Shown here: positions 1-8,069 of the stretch, piece after piece | How the letters are laid out: each line of letters opens with the position of its first letter | How positions within the stretch are numbered: the first letter of the stretch is position 1 | NCBI RefSeq assembly: GCF_010119225.1 | Contig: NZ_WNKF01000009.1 | Coordinates: forward strand, 168,113 to 232,112 | Direction: 5' to 3' | DNA from: Cyclobacterium roseum | GTDB lineage: Bacteria; Bacteroidota; Bacteroidia; Cytophagales; Cyclobacteriaceae | Length of the DNA: 64,000 nucleotides | Program-made: the position numbers and the translations under genes | Notes under the pieces: generated by a model | Told to the model about the DNA's origin: nothing | Seen by the model: the letters and a program-made list of their open reading frames with translations, nothing else | Databases searched by the model: none

Positions 1-389
1 TGTACCGTATTGTTTTCGCCAACTTCCGAAAACGTACCCCCTCTGTATTTCATAAAGGGATGCACATAAAATCCGGAAGGATCCGTGGCCGTCACAAAAT
101 AGTAATTGTAGGAAAGCATCAGGCTGGTCGCCTTAAAATCCTGTCCTTCCCCGCTGTCCGAAACGTATGAAAACCGGTCCATAAACATCACCTCCACTGC
201 TATCGCCTGATTTTGATCCAGCAAACGCTCGTAGCCCAACTCCAGGGAGCCAATGACTATCGTATTGACAATGTTAATCTTGACCTCATTGGCAGGGGAG
301 ATGGGATCCATGGGACGCTGCGCATACGCTGAAGCTCCTAAAAACCCAAAAAAGATACTAAAAATCAGGAAATGTGGTAATTTTCTCAT
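1..389 (-). CDS. Secreted beta-barrel-like protein, partial (3' end outside window)
   Basis: The first 129 codons of a protein that runs off the left edge of the window. It starts with a clear signal peptide (MRKLPHFLIFSIFFGFLGAS, then AYAQ) and a likely signal peptidase I cut after AYAQ. The mature part alternates polar and hydrophobic residues (LELGYERLL, IAVEVMFMDRFSY, SLMLSYNYYF, YVHPFMKYRGG), the pattern of outer-membrane beta strands separated by short turns. This is typical of small Bacteroidota porin-like proteins of the DUF3575 kind, but the family assignment is inference. It lies 31 bp downstream of the GNAT gene on the same strand and may be the last gene of a phoH-GNAT operon. Confidence 0.6.
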   Translation of the reverse strand, partial: MRKLPHFLIFSIFFGFLGASAYAQRPMDPISPANEVKINIVNTIVIGSLELGYERLLDQNQAIAVEVMFMDRFSYVSDSGEGQDFKATSLMLSYNYYFVTATDPSGFYVHPFMKYRGGTFSEVGENNTV

Positions 390-420
390 TTTTTATAAAC
401 AATTCATTAAACATAGTAAA

Positions 421-879
421 CTAAGTGGTTCTAACGTCCCTATCAATTGAAAGTTCCATTTGGTAGTGGTCAATACCACATTCTACAAACAGATCGCCGA
501 CTTTTTGGAAGCCAAATTTTTCGTATAACCCCATGGCGGTCAGCTGTCCGTGCAAATAGACGGTTTTGCCAGCACTTTCCGGATGGGATTGAATATCTGC
601 CAGGACCGCCTTCACCAGTGCCTGTCCTACTCCTTTTCCCCGAAATGGCTTCAAAACGGCGAACCGTTCCAATTTGATGCCGTTTTCGGTAAACCGCCAT
701 CGCGCCGTACCCACTTCCTGCTGGCCCTGATAGGCTAAAAACTGAGCGGATTCGTTTTCAAAACCGTCGTATTCCTCATCCGGATCGACGCATTGTTCCT
801 TGACGAAGACCTCTTCCCTGATTCTAAAGGCCTTTTTCAGGGTGATTTCATCCGTGATCTTATGTACTGAAAATTTCAT
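421..879 (-). CDS. GNAT family N-acetyltransferase
   Basis: A 152-residue single-domain acetyl-CoA-dependent N-acetyltransferase. The acetyl-CoA pyrophosphate loop (motif A) is visible at about residues 76-88 as LKPFRGKGVGQAL, following the beta-strand LERFAV. The C-terminal strand and helix (MGLYEKFGFQKVGDLF) match the GNAT fold. The N-terminal part (AFRIREEVFVKEQC) resembles the ElaA/YjdJ-like branch, whose substrates are mostly unknown. The start codon overlaps the phoH stop by four bases (ATGA), so the two are almost certainly translationally coupled. The substrate cannot be predicted from the sequence. Confidence 0.9.
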   Translation of the reverse strand: MKFSVHKITDEITLKKAFRIREEVFVKEQCVDPDEEYDGFENESAQFLAYQGQQEVGTARWRFTENGIKLERFAVLKPFRGKGVGQALVKAVLADIQSHPESAGKTVYLHGQLTAMGLYEKFGFQKVGDLFVECGIDHYQMELSIDRDVRTT

Positions 880-1838
880 CGCGGTTGTTTTACCTCCACT
901 TCATTTTTTTCATAGGCTTCGATGATGGATTTTACCAGCCGGTGCCGTACCACATCCTTGCCGGAAAGGTGCACCACTCCGATCCCTTTTACGTCTTTCA
1001 GAATCCGGAGCGATTCTCTAAGCCCCGATTTCTGCTTGGACGGAAGATCTACCTGAGACTGATCTCCTGTTATGATCACTCTTGAGTTGGGCCCCATTCG
1101 GGTCAAAAACATCTTAATTTGCTCGCTGGTGGTATTCTGAGCTTCGTCAAGTAGGACAAAGGCATCGTGAAGCGTTCTTCCCCGCATGTAAGCCAGCGGG
1201 GCTATTTCGATCACCCTGTTTTCCTGATAAAACCGTAATTTCTCGGAAGGGACCATGTCTCCCAGGGCATCGTAAATGGGTCTGAGGTAGGGATCCAGTT
1301 TTTCCTGGAGATCTCCTGGCAAAAAGCCGAGGTTTTCACCTGCCTCCACCGCCGGGCGGGTAATGATGATCCGCTTTACTTCCCTGTTTTTAAGCGCTCT
1401 TACCGCCAAGGCCACCGCAATATAGGTTTTTCCGGTTCCGGCCGGTCCCAGCGCAAACACCAGGTCATTCGCATAGGAAGAGTCTACTAATTTTTTCTGG
1501 TTAGGGGATTTTGGCTTTACTACCAAGCCCTTGTTTCCATAAAGTATGATGTCATTTTTTGTTTCCGCCTGTCCCGGAGGGTTGCCTTCGAGGGCAATGT
1601 ATTCCTTGACATTATCCGGAGTCACCTGGCCAAAACGACTGAAATGCTCCAAAAGCATGTTTAGAATCTCATTGATTTTAAGGATTTCGGGGGCTTGCCC
1701 TTTGATCCGTATTTCATTTCCCCGGGAAACAATCTTGCTTTGGGGAAAGGCAGCCGATATCTGCCTGATATTTTCATTTTCCGATCCCAGGAAATCCAGG
1801 AGGGAAATGTTTTCCAATGTGATGACTTTTTCTACCAA
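876..1838 (-). CDS. phoH: PhoH family ATPase
   Basis: A 320-residue PhoH-type P-loop protein of the length usual for the bacterial PhoH/YbeZ family. Walker A is GPAGTGKT at residues 131-138 and Walker B is VLLDEAQN at about 228-235. The conserved segment IIITRPAVEAGENLGFLPGD (about 157-176) is a family signature. The N-terminal 100 residues carry a KH-like region (IVSRGNEIRIKG). PhoH proteins are cytoplasmic and are linked to RNA processing and ribosome maturation, often with YbeY, which is not beside it here. The gene is divergent from the SAM hydroxide adenosyltransferase gene and overlaps the downstream GNAT gene by 4 bp. Confidence 0.95.
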   Translation of the reverse strand: MVEKVITLENISLLDFLGSENENIRQISAAFPQSKIVSRGNEIRIKGQAPEILKINEILNMLLEHFSRFGQVTPDNVKEYIALEGNPPGQAETKNDIILYGNKGLVVKPKSPNQKKLVDSSYANDLVFALGPAGTGKTYIAVALAVRALKNREVKRIIITRPAVEAGENLGFLPGDLQEKLDPYLRPIYDALGDMVPSEKLRFYQENRVIEIAPLAYMRGRTLHDAFVLLDEAQNTTSEQIKMFLTRMGPNSRVIITGDQSQVDLPSKQKSGLRESLRILKDVKGIGVVHLSGKDVVRHRLVKSIIEAYEKNEVEVKQPR

Positions 1839-1943
1839 TATACTGTCTTCTGTTTATCCTATTCAAAAAACTAATTTAAAATCCCTATTTTTGTTTATCT
1901 TATCATTAAAACAAAAGTACGAATTTTTAATTGACTTGCTTCT

Positions 1944-2714
1944 ATGGCTTTGGTAACATTCATATCAGATTTTGGAAACGCTGACTACTACGTTCCGGTA
2001 GTAAAAGCGAAAATGTTATCCATAAACCCCCAATTATCCATTGTCGACATCAGTCATGATATCGCGCTTTACGATATTGCGCATGCGGCTTTCGTACTTC
2101 GTGCTAGCTATAACGAATTTCCGAAAGGTACTGTTCACCTGGTGGCCTTAAATTCCACCAGTGACATCACGGATGGCTACATCGGCATCAAACTAAACGA
2201 ACATATTTTTGTGGGCCCGAACAATGGTGTCTTGAGCATGCTGGCGGATCATGACCCGGGAATAGTAGTCAAGTTCTCGGATATTCATATCCGTAACAGC
2301 AGCTTTCCCGCGAAAGACATCCTGGCACCCATTGCTGCCAAAGTTGCCAGCGGGGCGGCCATTCATGATTTTGGAGGGCCGCTTCAAAACATCAAAAAAA
2401 TGATGAGCAGGCAATTTAAAGCCAGCAAAAAGCAAATCGTCGGCTATGTATTACGGGTAGATCATTATGGGAACCTGATCACCAACATCCCCAAGGATGT
2501 TTTTGACAAGCTAAATCCCGGCAAATTTGAAATTGCCTTTGGCCGGGAAACCCTGGAGACGATCCAGCAGAATTACGACGAGGTAGAGCCCGGTGATTGT
2601 TGGGCCTTTTTCAACAGTTTGGGTTTGTTGGAGATCGGCATTAATCATGGCCATGGGGCGGATTTATTGGGTTTGAAATACGACAGTGCCATTTACATTA
2701 ATTTCGAGGTCTAA
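1944..2714 (+). CDS. S-adenosyl-L-methionine hydroxide adenosyltransferase (SAM hydrolase, DUF62)
   Basis: A 256-residue member of the DUF62 / SAM-dependent chlorinase-fluorinase superfamily. The housekeeping branch uses water or hydroxide to split SAM into adenosine and methionine. The N-terminal SAM-ribose motif is seen as SDFGNADYY (residues 8-16), followed by DISHDI (about 36-41), the GPNNGVLS segment, and the C-terminal VDHYGNLITNIP motif. The length is slightly below the usual 260-300. It is monocistronic, read away from phoH, with the AT-rich divergent region 1839-1943 between them. Halogenase activity is unlikely because that branch has dedicated gene clusters, absent here. Confidence 0.92.
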   Translation: MALVTFISDFGNADYYVPVVKAKMLSINPQLSIVDISHDIALYDIAHAAFVLRASYNEFPKGTVHLVALNSTSDITDGYIGIKLNEHIFVGPNNGVLSMLADHDPGIVVKFSDIHIRNSSFPAKDILAPIAAKVASGAAIHDFGGPLQNIKKMMSRQFKASKKQIVGYVLRVDHYGNLITNIPKDVFDKLNPGKFEIAFGRETLETIQQNYDEVEPGDCWAFFNSLGLLEIGINHGHGADLLGLKYDSAIYINFEV

Positions 2715-2860
2715 AGGGATGCTGTTCAGGGTCAGCCGGCGGTTTTCCGGGTGCTTGAAGATAAAAAAATAAGGATTAGAAGGCGGCAAAGTATTGTTTG
2801 AGAAAATTTCTTTGCCCATATTTGCATCCCGTTCAGAAAGGAACGGGATTAGTTTGAAAT

Positions 2861-2944
2861 GCCTTGGTGGCGGAATTGGTAGACGCGTTGGTCTCAAACA
2901 CCAATGAGGTAACACTCGTGCCGGTTCGACTCCGGCCCAAGGTA
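2861..2944 (+). tRNA. tRNA-Leu (anticodon CAA)
   Basis: A class II tRNA with an 84-nt body. The acceptor stem is GCCTTGG pairing with CCAAGGT (with a G-U first pair), followed by discriminator A. The D-arm contains GAATTGGTAGACGCG. The anticodon stem TTGGT/ACCAA encloses the loop CTCAAAC, giving anticodon CAA for codon UUG. The T-arm GCCGG-TTCGACT-CCGGC is perfect. A long variable arm (tgaggtaacactcgt) is present, as required for leucine. The 3' CCA is not encoded. Confidence 0.95.
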
Positions 2945-2952
2945 CAATCTGA

Positions 2953-2985
2953 AGGCTCCTTCTTGGAAAGAAGGGGCCTTTTTTG
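2953..2985 (+). terminator. Rho-independent terminator of tRNA-Leu
   Basis: The hairpin GGCTCCTTCTT / AGAAGGGGCC (one G-T pair) is followed by a run of six T, nine bases after the tRNA end. It most likely ends the tRNA transcript. Confidence 0.8.
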
Positions 2986-2994
2986 ATTTAAAAT

Positions 2995-3046
2995 GCCGGA
3001 GGAGAAGTTTATCCCGATGCAGCGCAGCGGAATCGGGAACTCCGGC
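2995..3046. repeat. Nested inverted repeat (REP-like palindrome)
   Basis: Outer arms GCCGGAG (2995-3001) and CTCCGGC (3040-3046) enclose inner arms TCCCGAT (3012-3018) and ATCGGGA (3032-3038), with a GC-rich centre GCAGCGCAGCGGA. The element could fold as a long imperfect stem and has no T-run, so it is not a typical terminator. No second copy is seen in this window. The rest of 2985-3230 holds no convincing gene. Confidence 0.5.
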
Positions 3047-3230
3047 GTATAAATCATAAACTTTTTGGGTAGCAAGCTATTTTGAGTTACTGGATACGGC
3101 TTCAACAATAAGACTATGGGATTTAGTACAGGACCAACGGGTGCTTTGGCTTTTATTTGTGTCTTATGGATGAGATACAAATTCCATAGCGTCTCATGAA
3201 AACGAAAATATGAGACGCAAAAAAACACAA

Positions 3231-3476
3231 TTAAGCTTCCAAGGATCTAAAATAAACGATCAAGTCCGGAATGCTGCAATAAGGATTTCGCTCAAAAAGA
3301 GGCATGTCCTGCTGCCTGAGGTTTATATGGATGGCCCTTTCAATGGCATCTTCAAGCTTATCCTTGAGAAGAGCATAGTGGTTAAGTTTGGTTTTATGAT
3401 AGTTTTTCCAAAATTTTTTCAGATGCCGAACCACTTCCTCTCCTTTTTGGAATGCCCTACCGCAATCCTGGTAATT
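3231..3476 (-). pseudogene. C-terminal remnant of an RloB-like protein
   Basis: An open frame of about 81 codons directly follows the RloA-like ATPase stop but has no ATG near its beginning; the first usable codon is a GTG at 3434. The residues (HLKKFWKNYHKTKLNHYALL, then AIERA and NPYCSIPDLIVYF) resemble the C-terminal end of RloB proteins. RloB is normally about 200-220 residues and is encoded straight after RloA. Here the N-terminal two thirds, including the Toprim-like catalytic part, are missing. RloA/RloB resemble the AbiL abortive-infection pair. The match is from memory of the family pattern, so the assignment is moderate; a small unrelated protein starting at 3434 is the alternative. 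Confidence 0.5.
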
Positions 3477-4786
3477 TATTCGGTTTCCTCTGGGACATCT
3501 TCCTGCATTTCGATTAAAAAATCCACATCGTTGATGATCGGGGTGGCTCCCAATTTACCAGAGGCATACCATTTGTCCAATGGATTCTCTGTACGCAGGC
3601 CCTTGATATCGGAACATACGTACAATTCCGTCGCCCCGAATTCATCTTTTTCGGTAAACCATAGCTGATCCCTTCTGAATTCTCCACTTGCTAGTTGCGT
3701 AATGTCGTGGGTGGCAAAGATCAATTGGGCGTTTTTTGGATTGGTAAGCGGATTATGGAAAAGGCCGATTAGATAGTTGGTAATAGATGGATGTAGGTTT
3801 TTCTCAAATTCATCCACTACCAGTACCCGGCCTGCTTCCAGAGAATCAAGGATAAGGCCTCCGATGACCAACAAACTTTTGGTCCCGGTAGATTCTTCCT
3901 CCACATCAAACAATTCCTTTCCCGTTATTTTATTGTTTTCAAATAGGGAATGTTCGGTGCGAATATCATATTTGAAATCATCTTTGATCTGCTTCTTAAG
4001 GTCTTCTGGCATGTGGTCAGGAAATTTGAAACTGTTTTCATCCACCTCTTTGGCCGAAACAGCCAAAATCCCTGTATCCAAGGCGCAAATCAACGCATTT
4101 AACTTTCGCGAAAAGTTTGCATTTCCCTCTTCCGCCAAGCGCCTGGCATACAATCTGGTCAAATTAGATTCTTGGTTTTCGCTGAGAAAGGGGAATACCA
4201 TCATCCCCTCGCCGAAAAAGCGATAAGCAGGCTGTAAGGATTCGACATTGTTTTCTGCTGCCTTGGAAATAAACAACTGATTGGGCAACAGCAGTCGTTC
4301 AATGGTCTTTTTGGCTCCCCGATAGCCATCGCCAAATTTGATCTCCTTGCCCTGAATACGTTGATATAAGAGCGATTGCACCCCATTCGGGTAGAAATAC
4401 ATTTCCTCCCGGACGATACTTTTTTCGATAAATGCCAATTCCAATTCATATTTGACCTGATCTTTCCCGAAAAACACCATGCGAAATTCCACCGGACGTT
4501 CCTTAAACGCCCTATCCAGCAGGTGAGGTTCATAGGGAGGAATCGCTTGATCCGGTTTGAATCCTGCAGAACTCAACACCAAATATTCCAACGCTTTAAA
4601 TGCCTTTAAGAAGGTGCTCTTGCCGGAAGCATTGGGCCCATACAGGACGGCTGTTTTCAGCAGCTTGGTTTTGGAAGGCCCCTCAAAATAATTGTTGGGC
4701 AATCCTTTTAACCCTGTTTTTTTAAAACTGATTTCCATTCGCTCCTTGACGGAACGAAAGTTCTGAACGGAAAAATGGACGATCAT
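3477..4786 (-). CDS. AAA15/RloA-like ATPase (ATP-binding, abortive-infection type)
   Basis: A 436-residue ATPase of the COG1106 (RloA/AbiLi-like) class, full length for the family. The N-terminus IVHFSVQNFRSVKERMEISF is the typical start of these OLD/RecF-like ATPases. Walker A is GPNASGKS (residues 50-57). Walker B is VLVVDEFEKNLHPS (about 321-334), an ABC-type motif with a D-loop-like NLHP. The switch histidine is in IFATHDITQL (about 357-366). Such proteins usually work with a nuclease partner in phage defence; the adjacent RloB-like gene is truncated, so the system may be inactive. Stop is TAA at 3476-3478. It is the first gene of its operon, with an AT-rich leader upstream. Confidence 0.85.
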
Positions 4787-5089
4787 GGTTTTCTTGTTTG
4801 GGATCTCAAATATACAGTAAAATGTATAATTAACCGATTTGTTTAAAACATTTACGTTTTTTTAACGGATTTAATGCTTAAAACCAGTATATGGGTTTAA
4901 TAGATCGATGTTGGTTCCAGGAATTCCCCGTTCGAAAAGTCTGCATCCGGACTCCTGGGACGCAGCCTGTCCCGATTCACTTCCACGATTCCCTCGGTTG
5001 AACGCTTCCGCATCTCAGAAATGCCTTCGAAAACGGCTAATTGACCCATGCTACTAATTTCGCATGGAATTAGGAGGGGTAAAAGGACA
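4787..5089. other. Intergenic region, no supported gene
   Basis: This stretch lies between the ATPase promoter and the HicAB terminator. The part next to the ATPase (4787-4880) is AT-rich, as expected for a promoter. A 50-codon minus-strand frame starting at about 5050 (beginning MGQLAVFEGISEM) exists but has no recognisable domain and no visible ribosome binding site, so I do not call it. Confidence 0.4.
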
Positions 5090-5125
5090 TAAAAAAATCC
5101 GGCCCTGATAAACAGGGGCCGGGGC
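5090..5125 (-). terminator. Rho-independent terminator of hicAB
   Basis: On the minus strand CCGGCCCCTG and CAGGGCCGG form a strong GC-rich stem with a short TTTAT-type loop, followed by ATTTTTTT. It sits about 30 bp after the hicB stop. Confidence 0.85.
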
Positions 5126-5152
5126 TGCAGCTTACTTATGCATGAGTACCAA

Positions 5153-5554
5153 TCAAACGAACTGAATCTGCTGCAGATCTTTGCCAAATGCTTTCAAACG
5201 GTTTTCTATTTTCTGAACGGTTTTTTTGCCGGGTTTCCTTCTTCCGGTCACGTAATGACTCAGCTGCCCCTGATTGATTCCGGTAAGCCGCTCCAATCCC
5301 GCCAGAGAAAGCACCTTGCCATAATAATCAAGAAATGAAGCAACATCATACGCAAATTCAAATTCGCACTCCGTGAATTTCATTTTCCGCTCTTTAAATA
5401 GCCCTCTCATCTCTTCATAAGAATTATAGAAATCATCTATTGCCTCCTGGGCGGTGTCACCATCACCCAGCAATCCAAATGGAGGATTATCGGAATCAAT
5501 GTACGCACCGTAGGTGCCGTCATCACCTCTTTCGATTAAAACTTTCAGTTTCAT
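5153..5554 (-). CDS. hicB: HicB family antitoxin with C-terminal HTH
   Basis: A 133-residue antitoxin. The N-terminal half is a degraded-RNase-H HicB fold: MKLKVLIERGDDGTYGAYI, then FGLLGDGDTAQEAIDDF, the usual 'GDT..EA' segment. The C-terminal half (about residues 85-130) is an XRE-like helix-turn-helix (LSLAGLERLTGINQGQLSHY, then VTGRRKPGKKTVQKIENRL) that would bind the operon promoter. It binds and blocks HicA. It lies 51 bp after hicA in the standard toxin-first order and is probably autoregulated. A strong terminator follows. Confidence 0.9.
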   Translation of the reverse strand: MKLKVLIERGDDGTYGAYIDSDNPPFGLLGDGDTAQEAIDDFYNSYEEMRGLFKERKMKFTECEFEFAYDVASFLDYYGKVLSLAGLERLTGINQGQLSHYVTGRRKPGKKTVQKIENRLKAFGKDLQQIQFV

Positions 5555-5605
5555 TTTACGATTTGTTTTATGATTTACAGATTTTATAGATTGGGAAATG
5601 AGGGG

Positions 5606-5794
5606 TTAAAGCTTAACTCCTGAATCCCTGCTGATACTTTTTAATGTTCCCTGTTTTACCTCCTGGCTTTTATGATGACTCAGGTCAAAAAACTTTTCGG
5701 TAATAGGGCTAAACCATTTTGGATGCTTTTTTCCATCAAAGGCGAAGTAGCAACCTTGTTTTTTCAGCTTTCGCTCTACTTCTGAATACTTCAT
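5606..5794 (-). CDS. hicA: HicA family mRNA interferase toxin
   Basis: A 62-residue toxin of the dsRBD-like HicA family, which cleaves mRNA independently of the ribosome. The visible pattern is MKYSEVERKLKKQGCYFAFD, then GKKHPKWFSP with the conserved histidine, the FDLSHHKSQEV strand, and the final helix GTLKSISRDSGVKL, which is the family-typical 'GTL..I....G'. It lies directly upstream of hicB on the same strand. The upstream region is AT-rich and should carry the autoregulated promoter. Confidence 0.9.
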   Translation of the reverse strand: MKYSEVERKLKKQGCYFAFDGKKHPKWFSPITEKFFDLSHHKSQEVKQGTLKSISRDSGVKL

Positions 5795-6174
5795 TTTTCC
5801 GCTTAAATGGTATGCTCCAAAGATACGAATATTAATATCATTTACGAAAGTCAGAATCGTTTTTTAAGAAAATAGCCCTAACCCCTCACACTCGCATCAA
5901 CCACTTCTGGCTTTCTCGTACGACGAACATACCGGTGCTAAGTCTTGTGCATCATCAGGTAGTTGAAGCTGTCAGATGGGTCGGTACACTCCGGGGCCAG
6001 CCAGTGGATGGGGAGCTTTTCGGGGGGGGTTGTCTTTGGCGACGATGTTCCGGCCCCGATCGGTGCGCTCTTTTTGGTTTTGGCTAGCTGCGGGGTACTG
6101 CCAGTGAATTTTTTCATCAATATCGTAAAACCCATATATACTTTTCCCTATACCAAAACGCTCAATAAAAGAAG
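5795..6174. other. Intergenic region with possible degraded coding sequence
   Basis: 5795-5880 is an AT-rich promoter region for hicAB. From about 5940 to 6120 the base composition becomes GC-rich and both strands stay open (for example minus-strand SAPIGAGTSSPKTTPPEKLP), with a run of eight G at 6023-6031. This looks like a remnant of a foreign gene, but no family is recognised. Confidence 0.35.
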
Positions 6175-6636
6175 CTACTCATCATTATCCTCCTCAAAAT
6201 CGTCTATGTATTTTAGGCAGGGGCAATATTCCTTGAAAACGCATTCCTCCGGAGAACCGGAGCAGTAGTCAAAGGACATAAATCCCTCGCTAACGATAGC
6301 GGTTTTTTGATTAAGGGTGTCTACCGTCATGGTATAGGCAATGGACAGGGGAAGCGTGTCCGGCAAATCAATACCCAAGTTCCAGGAAAACATCATTTTT
6401 TTGAATGCTTCCAGGACTAATGTCATATCCGCTTCCGATAGCTGTTTGGCAGGAGGAAAATCGAGGGTTTTCAACCCACAGTACTCGCCAAAAGTAGTGG
6501 TCGGCTCCTCTGAAAGCCAGCGTTCCATTTCTTCAAATTCCTCCTCAATGCTTTGAGCAGGCTTTTTTTGCAAGGAATCCCGGTTTCGGTGGGCCTTGGC
6601 GATGTCTTCCAGCAAATGGGGGATATAGGGATGCAT
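6175..6636 (-). CDS. Hypothetical protein
   Basis: A 153-residue acidic, cytoplasmic protein without signal peptide or membrane segment. The N-terminal third is helical and charged (EDIAKAHRNR, EEEFEEMERWLSEEP). The middle has FGEYCGLKTLDFPPAKQLSE and a helix ADMTLVLEAFKKMMFSWN. The C-terminus contains four cysteines in SFDYCSG, EECVFKEYCPCLKYI, a possible metal-binding cluster, and ends in an acidic tail. Codon use and a continuous frame support a real gene. Similar conserved hypotheticals of this build occur in Bacteroidota, but no function is known to me. It stands alone, convergent with nothing and divergent from the HicB-like gene. Confidence 0.7.
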   Translation of the reverse strand: MHPYIPHLLEDIAKAHRNRDSLQKKPAQSIEEEFEEMERWLSEEPTTTFGEYCGLKTLDFPPAKQLSEADMTLVLEAFKKMMFSWNLGIDLPDTLPLSIAYTMTVDTLNQKTAIVSEGFMSFDYCSGSPEECVFKEYCPCLKYIDDFEEDNDE

Positions 6637-6808
6637 GGTTCAATATAAGTAAAATTTTGAATTAGGCATTTCCCTAACAATCAAAATGGTATTTCAAAAA
6701 TACCCATAAAGTATCCAGCTACTGATCTTGTCGTACTTTTTTCCTACCTTAAAGGCTCCAAAAGGGCAATGCGAAAACAATTACCCCCTCAACCAAAAAA
6801 AGACCGCA

Positions 6809-7195
6809 ATGACGACGCTTACACTCGACCTGGTAATCACCAAAGAAGACAATACCTATAAAGGCAGCCTTACCTACAACGATAATCCCCTGACCCAATC
6901 CGCTCCTAGCATTCCGGGGCTGGAAACACAATTGAAAAAACTGCTCTGGGAATTTGAAAGCCTGGACCCGGAGACGGTGACATTTAACCATTACTACCAA
7001 TGCCCTGCTTTTTTTAGCGAATTTGCTGTACTGAACAAAGAACAACTGGCCGCCCTCTCGGAGATCAGCACCTCACAACTGGAGGCCTTTTCTTCCGGCA
7101 AGGAAAAACCCAGTCCGGCTGAGGCCGAGAGGATAGAAAGAGCCTTAAAAGAGTTGGCTTCCCGCTTGCTGAAAACATCCCTGGTGCTTTCCTAA
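6809..7195 (+). CDS. Solitary HicB-like protein with HTH tail
   Basis: A 128-residue protein starting at the ATG at 6809; the in-frame extension back to 6728 looks non-coding. Its layout copies HicB at 5153-5554. A strand-rich N-terminus (LTLDLVITKEDNTYKGSLTY) is followed by an amphipathic helix (QLKKLLWEFESLD), a short strand (FNHYYQCPAFFSEF), and then a helix-turn-helix (LAALSEISTSQLEAFSSGKE, then KPSPAEAERIERALKELASRL). The HTH aligns position by position with that of HicB. No HicA-like toxin is adjacent on its strand. It may be an orphan antitoxin or a repurposed regulator. It is more divergent than a recent duplicate. Confidence 0.65.
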   Translation: MTTLTLDLVITKEDNTYKGSLTYNDNPLTQSAPSIPGLETQLKKLLWEFESLDPETVTFNHYYQCPAFFSEFAVLNKEQLAALSEISTSQLEAFSSGKEKPSPAEAERIERALKELASRLLKTSLVLS

Positions 7196-7408
7196 TCTGA
7201 AAAAAAGGCAATCCTTTGGTAATTCCCCGTACTGTCTGCTGGGCAGGAATATCAACGGCTTTTTCAGATGATACCGTCGGGAGGTCAAAAAAAGTACAAT
7301 CCTGGGACCGGCAACACATCTTCGCACTGATCAACCCATTCCTGTTCAAGCGCAAGGTAGAGAACTCGTTCAGCGCATAAAAAAAGGCTGGCAATGTCGG
7401 TACTTTGC
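7196..7408. other. Spacer between HicB-like gene and membrane protein
   Basis: No gene with a start codon is seen. A plus-strand frame without ATG (about 7201-7380, containing FALINPFLFKRKVENSFSA) is open and could be a remnant; I cannot assign it. Confidence 0.3.
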
Positions 7409-7924
7409 TCATGTGTCTTGAACAATCGGATAAAACCTTTTCTCCAGTCTTATCCTTCCGGAAGCAATGGGAAGGCCCATATTGGGAACAAGCAGGCTGG
7501 TAATAATAAACTCCTTTCCATTTTTTAACCGGATAACGGAATAATTGTAACTATCCCAGGGAAACCACTGCATCCGGTTTTCAGCTAGAGGATAGGATTT
7601 GAACCGCTTTATCAGTTGAATATCATTAAATGAAAAGCTCACCGATTCACCCTTGTGGTTTATCGTAATTTTTTGACCTGAAGGATCATAAAAAAATATA
7701 TCCGCCTTGTTCCTAGTGTAATAATTAATGTGAACGAGTAATTGAGGAATAAAAAACATTAAAAACAATGTAGCAGTTAAAATGATAAATATCCAAGTAT
7801 CTCCTGACCCAAATCTCTTTGTAATATAAAAAGGTAAAATAAACGCACCAACCAAATAGATTAAAATTGGCCAAGAATTTTGAAAATGATGTTCAAAACT
7901 AATTTTATATGTAAACATGCTCAT
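7409..7924 (-). CDS. Small membrane protein, candidate immunity protein of a relic RHS tip
   Basis: A 171-residue protein with two hydrophobic segments (WPILIYLVGAFILPFYI, about residues 19-35, and WIFIILTATLFLMFFIPQLL, about 44-63). A cytoplasmic or periplasmic beta-rich domain follows (ADIFFYDPSGQKITINHKGE, SVSFSFNDIQLIKRF, YSVIRLKNGKEFIITSLL) that resembles PH-like bPH domains. The ATG comes one base after the TAG of an RHS tip remnant (TAG-a-ATG), the spacing expected of a toxin-immunity pair. Base composition is AT-rich like the tip regions. Function as immunity is inference from context; no family is recognised with certainty. Confidence 0.6.
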   Translation of the reverse strand: MSMFTYKISFEHHFQNSWPILIYLVGAFILPFYITKRFGSGDTWIFIILTATLFLMFFIPQLLVHINYYTRNKADIFFYDPSGQKITINHKGESVSFSFNDIQLIKRFKSYPLAENRMQWFPWDSYNYSVIRLKNGKEFIITSLLVPNMGLPIASGRIRLEKRFYPIVQDT

Positions 7925-7925
7925 T

Positions 7926-8069
7926 CTATCTAGGTCTCCAACCGCTTCTTAAAGCATTTTCAAATTGCCAATACTGTTGGCTTATTTTATCTCTCATAGG
8001 CCATGTCATATCCCAAGTTTTTTCACCTAAGAAAAATAAGCCCCTAACGGCAACTCCATAAGGGCCTAT
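7926..8069 (-). pseudogene. Relic C-terminal tip of an RHS toxin
   Basis: An open frame without start codon, reading PYGVAVRGLFFLGEKTWDMT, then WPMRDKISQQYWQFENALRS and ending GWRPR-stop. The frame is closed upstream by TAG at 8070-8072. The sequence looks like the end of a polymorphic toxin, it lies downstream of the intact RHS gene on the same strand, and it is followed one base later by the small membrane protein gene. I interpret it as the tip of a displaced RHS variant. The toxin family is not recognised. Confidence 0.45.

Noticed and set aside
2833..3228. 131-codon minus-strand frame over tRNA-Leu
   Set aside because: It covers the tRNA and its terminator antisense and has no family features.
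4897..5187. 96-codon minus-strand frame overlapping the hicAB terminator
   Set aside because: It runs through the terminator hairpin and the hicB end in another frame; no domain seen.
6728..6808. N-terminal extension of the HicB-like protein
   Set aside because: The extension does not align with HicB and the ATG at 6809 lies at the right distance from the first strand.
7065..7412. 115-codon minus-strand frame next to the small membrane protein gene
   Set aside because: It is antisense to the HicB-like gene over a third of its length and has no recognisable features, although it overlaps the upstream stop as ATGA.
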